Positions 55,551 through 64,000 of a stretch of DNA of 64,000 bases are shown here, one piece after another (position 1 is the first letter of the stretch; every line of letters begins with the position of its first letter). Made by a program: the position numbers and the translations under genes. Under the pieces are notes generated by a model. The model was not told where the DNA came from. It saw nothing but the letters and a program-made list of their open reading frames with translations, and did no database searches. This DNA is from Anaspis maculata. Taxonomy: Eukaryota; Arthropoda; Insecta; Coleoptera; Scraptiidae. The DNA is taken from positions 83,647,602 through 83,711,601 of the forward strand of contig OX421963.1 of NCBI GenBank assembly GCA_949128115.1, read 5' to 3'.

Positions 55551-56047
55551 TTCCACCGACAACCAACTCACCGACTGGACATTTCACCGACAGCCATTTC
55601 ACCGAACGGACATTTCACCGACACGCCGTTTCGCCGACAGGACATTCCACCGACTCGCCGATTCACCGACAAGACAATTCGCCGACACGCCATTTCACCG
55701 ACAGGACATTTCACCGACACGCCGATTCACCGACAGGACATTTCACCGACAGGATATTCCACCGACACGCCATTTCACCGACAGGACATTTCACCGACAC
55801 GCCATTTCACCGACAGGACATTTCACCGACACGCCATTTCACCGACAGGACATTCCACCGACACGCCATTTCACCGACAGAACATTTCACCGACACGCCA
55901 TTTCACCGACAGGACATTTCACCGACTTGCAGATTCACCGACAGAACATTTCACCGACTCGCCGATTCACCGACAAGGCAACTCACCGACAGGGCATTTC
56001 ACCGACAAGACACTTCACCGACTCGACAACTCACCGACAGGAAATTT
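55551..56047 (+). repeat. Left arm: 16-bp tandem repeats
   Basis: Alternating CATTTCACCGACAGGA and CATTTCACCGACACGC units, about 30 in total, form a 32-bp higher-order pair in the central part. Because 16 leaves remainder 1 on division by 3 and the unit contains no stop on this strand, long frames run through it without being genes. Confidence 0.9.
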
Positions 56048-56199
56048 GACTAACTCACCGAATTTGCAAATTTTGCTTGAAAATGAGTTCCTAGAAAATG
56101 CTGCAAAATGTAACCATGTCGTGTTTGGTATTGGCGAATGCGAAAAAAAACTTTTTTTTTGTGTAGGTTTCATGTTTCCACATTGACCCTGTATATTGC

Positions 56200-57450
56200 T
56201 AAAAGCTCAAACGTGGAAAACAGATTGTTGTCTGTATCGTGTTCCCGGAAAATTCGAGGAAAATAAAAATGGTATGATAAAATGCAAAAATTTATCATCA
56301 AATCTAGACCCCCAACCAATCTGGATTCGGACGCACGGTTACCGAGTCAAAAATGAACTCCTCAACAAGCGGGTCTAAAAAAAAAAATGCTCGAGTCAAA
56401 AATAGACTTTATCCATGCAGTGAGTTCAAAAAGAAGAATGATACTTGAGTCAAAAATCAGTTCTTGATCTGGTAGGTCTGCATGGAAAGAAGGATGATAC
56501 TTGAGTCGAAAATGAACTCCATATCTAGTATGCCTAAGGATACTTGATTCAAAAATAGACCCCTAATACGAGTAGTGGGTCCAAAAAGAAGGATGATACT
56601 TGAGTAAACCAGAACCAGAACTTCTTATCTGGTGGGTCTGGAAAGGAAGCGATGTTTGAATCAAAAACTCAAAAATAGGCTCTGTATATGGTGAGTCTAA
56701 AAAATAGCATGATAGTAGGTACTCGATTGAAAATAAACTCCTGAACTAGCGGGTAGAAAAAGTGTCCTTGTCAATACATGATCTATGTAGTGAGTTGGAA
56801 AAGAATAAGGATGGTACTTGAGTGGAAATCAGTTATTCATTTGGGGGTCAGGGAAGAAGGATCATACTCGAGTTCGAAATAAACTCCATATTTGGTAGGC
56901 CTAAGAATACTTGACTCAAAAATTAACCCTCATCTGGTGGCGCTAAAAAGAAGGATGATACTTGAGCAAGAAATAATCTTTTCTGGTGGGTCTAAGGTCT
57001 AAGTCTAAGAAGGATAAAACTTGAGTCTGATATTAATTCCTTATCTGGTGAGTCTCAAAACAAGGATTATATACTTGAATAGAAAATGAACTTCTTATCT
57101 GGTGGGTCTGAGAAGCGTCAAAAAATCGGTTTCTTATCTAATGGGTCCGAAAAAAAAGATACTTGAGTTAAGGATACACTTCTCATTTTGTGGGTTTGGA
57201 AAAAAGGAGGATGCTTGACTCAAAAATTCAGGAGCTGACTGTGTATCTGGTGGTAATTGTGTACCAACTAATTACTAGACTTGAGTCAAAAAAGAAAGAC
57301 GATACTCTAGTCAAAAATTAACTCCTCAACTGGCGGGTCTAAAAAAAGAAGGATAAGCAAAAAAACATTTCCTCATCAGGTGGGTCTGAAAAGAAGGAAG
57401 ATACTTAAGTGAAAATCAGATTCTTATCTGGTTATCGAATACACTTTTGG
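56200..57450. repeat. Foldback loop: degenerate repeat of about 50-65 bp
   Basis: Recurrent words GATACTTGAGTCAAAAAT, CTTATCTGGTGGGTCT and AAAGAAGGATGAT follow each other in that order roughly twenty times with much divergence. Nothing coding is seen. Confidence 0.6.
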
Positions 57451-57544
57451 CGCTGAACACCAACCATGCTCGGAATCGCACCGGTACGGAATAGAGCATA
57501 TCAATCTTTCAAATGTAGGTACCTATGGTCCAAAACTCAAAACG

Positions 57545-58060
57545 CTACAGTCCTGTCGGTGAATCGGCGATTCGGTGAATTGTCCTGTCGGTGAAATGGC
57601 GTGTCGGTGGAATGGCGTGTCGGTGAAATGTCCTGTCGGTGAGATGGCGTGTCGGTGAAATGTCCTGTCGGTGAAATGGCGTGTCGGTGAAATGTCCTGT
57701 CGGTGAAATGGCGTGTCGGTGAAATGTCCTGTCGGTGAAATGGCGTGTCGGTGAAATGTCCTGTCGGTGAAATGGCGTGTCGGTGAAATGTCCTGTCGGT
57801 GAATCGGCGATTCGGTGAAATGTTCTGTCGGTGAAATGGCGAGTCGGTGAATCGGCGAGTCGGTGGAATGTCTTGTCGGTGAATCGGCGTGTCGGTGAAA
57901 TGTCCAGTCGGTGAAGTGTCCTGTCGGTGAATCGGCGTGTCGGTGAAATGTCCAGTCGGCGAAACGGCGAGTCGGTGAAATGTCCTGTCGGCGCATCGGC
58001 GATTCGGTGAGTTGAGTGTCGGTGAAATGTCCAGTCGGTGAGTTGGTTGTCGGTGAAATG
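57545..58060 (-). repeat. Right arm: 16-bp tandem repeats, inverted
   Basis: GTCGGTGAAATGTCCT and GTCGGTGAAATGGCGT units are the reverse complement of the left arm. The most regular alternation is between 57580 and 57800. Confidence 0.9.
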
Positions 58061-58340
58061 TCCGTATCCCATCGCTGAGCATGGTACTTCATTTTGCAAC
58101 AAAACTGCTGACAGGTTTTGGCAGCAGCTAAGACCACTTACTGCGCAACGAAAGAGAACAAAAATTGAATTTTGTCGTATTGACCTTATTCGAAATTCCT
58201 CTGCCATCTTTTGACGATATGTTGAAGTGGAAATATCTGGGGGGATTGAGTCCCAAATCAAAATGCACCAGATTTTCTCCTGTCAACTTTATTTATAATG
58301 TCAACACAACAAAAGCGTGCCCGTCGCCAGTGACATAGAA

Positions 58341-61053
58341 ACCAAAGGACGAGGCTTGAAAGTGGCTGTACCTGACAGCAGACAGTAGCGCAGACACCAG
58401 CACGTGCAGGGTGCAGGCAGATTCAGAACGCACGCGTGAGCCCCATCATACATTTTTCACGACAGAGCCTAACCGTAAGCAACTATCCCTACTCACCAAG
58501 ACTAACCCTCCGCTCGTCGAGGCCATCACTCCGCCACACGAGATACCGAAACGAGAGACCTCATTTCTATCGGGCCTGGTTCATTTAGGGGTTTCAACTC
58601 GACATCCTTGAGGTGGGCTAGAACTCATCGTCAAGGGAACGCGACTCAGCATCCTGGAGGAGGTTCGAAACACTTCGTCAACGGGTCCCAACTCTACGAC
58701 TTGGAGAAGGGTCGAAACTCAACACCGGAAGGGCCTTGGCACATCGACCTGGCAAAGGGCTGGAACTCGTCGTCGGAGGGCTCTGACTCGACACCTGGAG
58801 GCGGATCAAGACTCAACGACCAAGGGCTCTGACACGACATCCTAGAGACGGGTTGCAACTCAACGGGGGAAGCAACTCAGCAGTCTCTCGGAGGGTCAAA
58901 TCTTAACCTGGAGGGTTCTCGACCCAGCGGGCCCCCAAGGGGACCAAAACACGTCTACGAAGGGTTCCAACTCGACTTTCTTCAGGGGGCCTTTGAGACA
59001 CATCAGCCGGGGAATCGACTCGTCATTTTCCAAGTGGGCTGGGGCTCATCATTGGGGCTTTGACGCTTCGGCCTCTAGGAGGGTCGCGACGCAACATAAA
59101 CGGGTTCTAACTCAGCTTCCTCGAAGGAGACTAAAACTCTTCGCTAACAGGCCCGCAGAAGCACTCGGCAGCGGACGCGACAAGTCGGGAGCAGACGGCA
59201 GCCCAGGAGGATTGGTCCAGGTACCACGGTCAATATCCGGCGATATCCTCCATTCCCAGCAATTCGGAATATTTTATTGCATCCAAAACGATCGCGAACG
59301 GGATATAGACAGCTCGGTACTTGAGAATGGGACGCATGAATGATTTTGCTCCCGCCAGGAGGCGCTGCAGTTGGTTGGGACCTCTAGGGATTTCATCTAG
59401 CCTAGATTGCACAAACAAGCGCGTTGTGTCAAATCGTCAAATGAATAAACGTCAAATATTCAGAAATGTCACCGTGAACATAAATTGGAGTTTTTCAATC
59501 GTATCGTTGGATCGTTCATGAGGATGCCGTAGGCTCTTGCGACAAGGGTCAGGATGCGGCCCCAAACTCCGGGTAAGCTCAGTTTGACTGCCGAAGAAAA
59601 AGTATATTTTTATTGACTTTTATCGTAGACCCGGGCCCGGTATGGTACTCTGGAGAAGTAAATAGATGCTCTAAATAAGCCCTTCCTGCTCTATTCTACC
59701 AGACAGAATGGAGGCAAGAATAATCGAAAAATAATGACATTGCTGAGGTGCATGAAGGAATCTAGGTTATGTTAGTTCTATGTTGAAGTTTTCAACTTGT
59801 TCAGTCAAGTTATTATGTTCACAGTATTGTGCGTAGTATACGAAAATTAAACACATGAAATACAGTTCTTTATTCAGCCAGGGCATTTCACTCTATTACA
59901 ATAATTCAAACCATCACTTTACAGAGAGTTCTCCACACTGCTACAAAATTGTGAAGCCTTTAGGTTATGACCTTTTTCGTGTTGTGCCTGATGCCTTGCC
60001 ATGAGTAGGTATATTTTGCTTGTCTACTATCATGCAGCTTACGTCCGGCTTGTAGATAGAAACTGCAAAATGATTTCAAACTCATTGCAATGTATTGATG
60101 GACTTGAATACCTCGACTTCATTGAGTGGAAGGGCGACTCTTGTATTGGTGATACCGAAATGTCCTCCTGGTTTTTGTATAGTATAGTCTAATTTCTGTC
60201 TCCGTTATCCATGTGCTAGGATGAAGCAGGAGTGGCTTATCCAGAGCATCTGTTTGCCTCTTCAGTAGATACCATATGGAGCCCCTCAGGTCTATAGTTA
60301 GTAGTAAACAAAAATGAATTTTTGCCTTTGGCAGTCAAACTGAACTTACCCGATGTTGAACGGAGCCCTGCTTCAACATGATGGCTTGAGACCACTGTGG
60401 GTTGCATTAATCTTGTCACCGGCCAGGGATTTTTGTCTCGCACGAACCGCCAGACGGCCCCGCGCTGCTTCGCTCGCATTTGCCCTGCCTTTCAAACGAC
60501 AAGCACCCGGTATCGGTGACACTAACACCATGCGACGACAATAAACAATAAAGATAGGTTAGGTTAAGCTCTGACAAGCAATGACAACTGCAAGCTTGAC
60601 CTTGAACTTGACGTTGACATGACGTTGACATTTGGTCCCAAGCCTATGTCGCGCCCTCTGAAATGCGTTTGCGAGAATGCCTCCAATTGCGCTGGAATGT
60701 GACCAGCGGTGCTAACACGTGTGAATCGGATGGTAGCGGGCGGCGGGCGGCAGCGCGGAGCGTCAAGCAGGAGTACGGCAGCAACTGCCTAGGTTGATGT
60801 GCGGGTGCTCTACTCCATATGCACCAATTTACCATTTCATCGGACGTCGAGCAGGGACGGTTATTGAATTCGATGAGGAGCAAATAAATTATGTTGTAGA
60901 GCTTTGCGGGATTTACACGAATGAATTAAATAACTAGCGACATCTTTTAATGATGCCTTGACTCTGAATATTCACATTCTCATACCTCGATTTCACGGCT
61001 TTGAATTATTTTCCTCCAGATTATTTTCGGCCCGCCAAATGCGGGTGGCTTCA
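58341..61053 (+). mobile_element. TGAA element, copy C (5'-truncated, interrupted)
   Basis: It matches copy A from about 6497 to 7425 and again from about 7445 to 7762 plus the right end GCGGGTGGCTTCA at 61053. The left end is missing, so no target duplication can be tested. Its 25-bp minisatellite is at about 58570-59150. About 1.35 kb of unrelated DNA (59345-60685) interrupts it. It gives the empty site that shows copy A's 7766-9012 segment to be an insertion. Confidence 0.7.
59345..60685 (-). other. Insertion in TGAA copy C that contains dispersed repeat R, copy 2
   Basis: The TGAA sequence is broken near 59345 and resumes near 60685, with diverged flanking similarity (GAATG-containing) at both junctions. 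Inside, 60195-60545 read on the minus strand is similar to 600-960: the donor-like GGTAAGTTCAG, the shared TTTTTGTTTAC and the TATAG acceptor-like site. An AATAAA on the minus strand near 59870 could end a transcript. A minus-strand frame after the acceptor runs for about 55 codons. Family unknown. Confidence 0.45.
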
Positions 61054-61165
61054 GTACGTACGACGTAACGTATAAATTTGAAAATTAGCGAGTTCGTTAC
61101 CTGCAATTCCTCAGTTACAGGGAAGTTTCCACGTTCTACGTTGCGTTACGTGTTACGTCGTACGT
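61054..61165. repeat. Short palindromic element
   Basis: ACGTACGACGTAACG at the left and GTTACGTCGTACGT at the right are inverted repeats around a spacer of about 80 bp. It directly abuts the right end of TGAA copy C. Confidence 0.5.
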
Positions 61166-61169
61166 TCAA

Positions 61170-62860
61170 TGAAATCGCAAACTCCCTATTAGCACACACG
61201 AAGCACCCATCATGAAACGAATACCGAACCAATTTTGTTCCATTATAGTGTATATCAAAAGGGCCCCAAGGGGCATTTAGTTTTTGGAACGTGGCTTTCG
61301 TTTCCATTTTCAAAATGCCTGCGGCAAAACTCTAAACAGGTAGGTACTACGTGCGAAATCGAAAGACAGTCAAAACCCCAGCAAGTCGCGTGTTAAAAGT
61401 AAACAGTAAGATGTATAAAGATCGCATCGACGTAACAAAACGGCTGCGGCCCGCGGGCCTTCAGAGGTGTAGTTGACGGGTTGTCGGTTTTGGAATTGCA
61501 GGTGCCATCGACGTGGGAGTGCCTGGGACCGGGTCATCAGGTGAAAGTGTATGGTGTGTTGTGATGTGTGCAGCAAGCGAGCACCACAAGCACCGGTTCA
61601 TGCATGTTTTATATGGTGGCATGCGCGGGCTAACCTAAGTAATGGGCTTTCCCAGTGGGACACTCGCAAGTGATCGTGGGAATCGATCGGTGGACGCGTG
61701 CAAACTAACCCATCGTCGCGTCGTAGGCTTCGCCAAAAACCAAACTTTTTGGCTCCCGGATGGCGGATGCATACCTACTTGTAAAAAATAAAGCTTTTAA
61801 CACCTCGCTCTCGAAGATGTTCTCCCGAGCGGCATCGGTAGTAGCGCAAGGGGGCTATAAAAATGTGAGCCGTGTAGCATTCAAACCCGGAGATTACGAA
61901 CCAACCTGAATGAACTCAAGTGGAAAATGCTACATTTGAGCCCTGCGGGCGCTATCTTTACGCCGCGAACGGCCTCACACTTGTTACGCAATGGACAAGG
62001 AAACGCGCCGAGACAATAATACGTAAACAATCTTTAAGAGCAGAGAGGTGCTAACACCTTTCTAATGACCCGTCGTTTTGCTCGCGCTCCCGTAATTAGT
62101 TTCGTATGAACAGCTTTTTATCGTTTAGATGTTTGCTCTTTTTGGGGGGTTTCCATTAGAATATAAAATAAGAACCTCTATTCCGTATTTTCAAATTTTG
62201 TCGAGTTTCGTGATGAACATCCAAAGTTGCAGACGCAAATGCGCCTACAGCCAGGGTTGGGTCAGTAGGATATACATACACCGTCAAAAATGCTGAATCT
62301 ACGTGTATATTATTGTACTGTAGAATATGTCACTAGATTTTTAATTTTTGTTACATATTGTAGCAATTTTTTTGACCGGGTTTGGCAAGAAAGAAGTTGA
62401 TAACTTTTTCCCGAACGATACGCGTAGCAAAAACCTTGCGGGAAGTTCATTCAGCGTCGAGAGGCGAAACGTGCGGTCGTGAGTGGCCATCAGTAATCAA
62501 AAATACTTTTGATTCAAGTAACTCGGAAGCCCTCACCGTCATGTGCCTCGACTTATTATTCAAACCACGCGGTTCACGCTAAAAGGTAAAGATTTCAATA
62601 AAGTTCATCAGATAATTCATTCCAGATTTTTTTTAGGCCGTATTTAAAGACATTTTTGATCTACCCAACATGGAACTCGAATCATTTATTACCATGAGCC
62701 CGATGAACATCTAAAGGGTAGGATATTGACCAGGAAATAAATAGCACAAACCTAATTTTGATTTCCCTTGTAGGCTCTTAGATTTACGCTAAATATACCA
62801 ACGCATTTTGGCTAAATATGTCGCAAGAGTAAATTCCTGAGGGACAGACCGTCATTTTAA
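61170..62860. other. No recognisable gene
   Basis: Short frames on both strands. No element ends or RNA genes identified. Confidence 0.45.
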
Positions 62861-62861
62861 G

Positions 62862-62947
62862 TTTGGATTTCATCAAATTTCGTCAGATTTCATCAAATTT
62901 GTCAGATTACATCAAATTTCGTCACATTTCATCAAATTTGGCTTTGC
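62862..62947. repeat. Short AT-rich tandem repeat
   Basis: About five diverged copies of a TTTCATCAAATTTCGTCAGA-like unit end exactly where the LINE at 62948 begins. Confidence 0.6.
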
Positions 62948-64000
62948 CAACATGGCTTTACGCCCGGACGTTCGACCACAACCAACCTGACGTGTGTCAC
63001 CCAGTTCATTTCCGAGAGCCTGGACCGGAGGCTTCAAGTGGACGTTATATACACAGATTTTTCGAAGGCTTTTGACAGGTTGAATCACTCGATTTTGACT
63101 GACAAGCTGAAATCGTTTGGCTTCTCGACTCCCCTTGTGGATTTGTTCAAGTCCTACCTGAGTGGCCGTGGTCAGTATGTACAGTGTCATGGCTTTCGCT
63201 CTGCTCCATTTGCGCAGCCGTCGGGTGTCCCTCAGGGCACTGTGTTGGGGCCGGACCTGTTCAATATCTTTATAAATGACGTTGTCCGTCGCCTCGGGGT
63301 GGAATGCCTTCTGTATGCCGATGACATGAAACTTTATTGTTCGATTAATACACCACAGGACTGCCTCGTGCTGCAGGAGAGCCTTGATGCCTTGAATGAG
63401 TGGTGCACACGTAACCAGCTCCCCCTAAACATCAAAAAGTGCAACGTCATGAGCTACCATAGAGTAACGTCGCCTGTGGTTTTCGACTATACCATTGGTA
63501 GCGTGAAGCTGGGCAGGCCCGCGGTCGTGAGGGACTTGGGAGTCACATTCGATCCCAAACTCACATTTGTGAATCACATAGAGTCAGTCATCGTCGGAGC
63601 GCTGAGAATGCTAGGGTTTGTGCTTCGGGGTTGCAGGTTTCTGTCAAACGTTATGACCTTTCGGACCCTATATGTCGCGTTTGTGCGCTCTCGCCTCGAG
63701 TATGCCTCACTTGTGTGGGCTCCCGTGTATAATGTCCATGTGGCATCTCTCGAGAGAGTTCAGAGAAAATTCTTGAAAATGACCTCGTTCATGTTAACGG
63801 GCGCGTATCCTGAGCGAGGTACTCCGCAGCGGCATCTTTTGCAACGGTTCAACATGCAGTCACTGCTCTCCAGACGTAACATGCATTCCGTTCTGTTTCT
63901 CTTCAGGTTGATCAGCGGCGACATTGACTGTCCGGAGTTGCTTTGTCGTCTTCATTTGCGTGTACCCGTGCATTGTTCTCGTAGCCCCCGATTATTCCAC
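62948..64000 (+). CDS. LINE reverse transcriptase, 5'-truncated, runs off the window
   Basis: An uninterrupted frame of 351 codons starts mid-domain at Gln-His-Gly-Phe-Thr-Pro-Gly-Arg-Ser and continues to the last base. Blocks: Tyr-Thr-Asp-Phe-Ser-Lys-Ala-Phe-Asp, Pro-Ser-Gly-Val-Pro-Gln-Gly-Thr-Val-Leu-Gly-Pro, the catalytic Tyr-Ala-Asp-Asp-Met (about 63318), Leu-Gly-Val-Thr-Phe-Asp-Pro-Lys and Arg-Leu-Glu-Tyr-Ala-Ser. This is a Jockey/CR1-like non-LTR polymerase. No ATG is needed because the copy is a 5'-truncated insertion. No stop or frameshift over 1,053 bp means a young copy. Confidence 0.85.

Larger units (their letters stand above)
55540..58070. mobile_element. Foldback-like element with tandem-repeat inverted arms
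   Basis: Perfect 9-bp flanking repeats ATCGCTGAG lie at 55531-55539 and 58071-58079. The ends GGTTTGGTACATTCC and (complement) GGGATACGGACATTTC both lead into arms of 16-bp tandem repeats, in inverted orientation. The loop of about 1.5 kb has its own degenerate tandem repeat. Long inverted arms of short tandem repeats and a 9-bp duplication resemble Drosophila Foldback/Galileo elements, though Mutator-like elements also make 9-bp duplications. No transposase is visible. Confidence 0.8.

Noticed and set aside
55551..56047. CRISPR array
   Set aside because: There are no unique spacers; the 16-bp units alternate directly, and the context is eukaryotic.
55543..56049. 168-codon frame of His/Thr/Pro repeats as a protein
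   Set aside because: It is a by-product of the 16-bp tandem repeat, which is open in several frames.
57523..58261. Three overlapping frames of 181-238 codons on the minus strand
   Set aside because: They are alternative frames of the same 16-bp repeat in the right Foldback arm.

Overview
The window looks like eukaryotic, probably insect, intergenic DNA: AT-rich sequence with a tRNA-derived SINE, several animal-type DNA transposon families, non-LTR retrotransposons and an insect errantivirus. Nearly everything I can identify is mobile DNA, much of it nested. I found no host gene I can name. The species cannot be fixed from the sequence alone.

Layout. 0-4.8 kb: unique-looking DNA with one copy of a dispersed repeat and one weak THAP-like reading frame. 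4.76-9.06 kb: copy A of a 'TGAA' element (ends TGAAACGCC.../...GGTGGCTTCA, 4-bp target duplication ATAT) that carries a SINE, a 25-bp minisatellite and a further insertion. 13.1-18.9 kb: a decayed Gypsy pol split by a TA-flanked inverted-repeat element, which itself holds a hAT-like element with an 8-bp duplication. 20.8-22.9 kb: two more inverted-repeat elements. 25.5-35.3 kb: a three-level nest. A decayed LINE is split by TGAA copy B (duplication AGCT), which is split by a complete 5.9-kb R1-like LINE (13-bp duplication, 45-nt poly(A)). 37.0-38.0 kb: another decayed Gypsy pol. 38.575-46.542 kb: a full errantivirus with identical 191-bp LTRs, TGTA duplication, tRNA-Ser-type primer site, gag, pol and env. 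46.5-49.5 kb: a long-TIR element and a PIF/Harbinger-like element. 50.1-54.0 kb: a LINE split by a decayed piggyBac. 55.5-58.1 kb: a Foldback-like element. 58.3-61.05 kb: TGAA copy C. From 62.95 kb to the right edge: a 5'-truncated LINE with an open reading frame.

Most interesting point. The R1-like LINE (in ORF1, before its zinc knuckles) and the errantivirus (in Pol, between RNase H and integrase) each carry a macro domain of the OARD1/TARG1 ADP-ribosyl-hydrolase type. Both keep the apparent catalytic Lys and Asp positions. Two retroelements with unrelated replication machinery have thus acquired the same class of accessory domain. A role against ADP-ribosylation-based host control is a reasonable inference but is not shown by the sequence.

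Order of events read from the nesting: old Gypsy and LINE copies came first, then TIR, TGAA and piggyBac elements inside them. The R1-like LINE entered TGAA copy B, and the errantivirus entered the end of a long-TIR element. The errantivirus is very young by its LTRs, yet its pol has two in-frame TGA codons.
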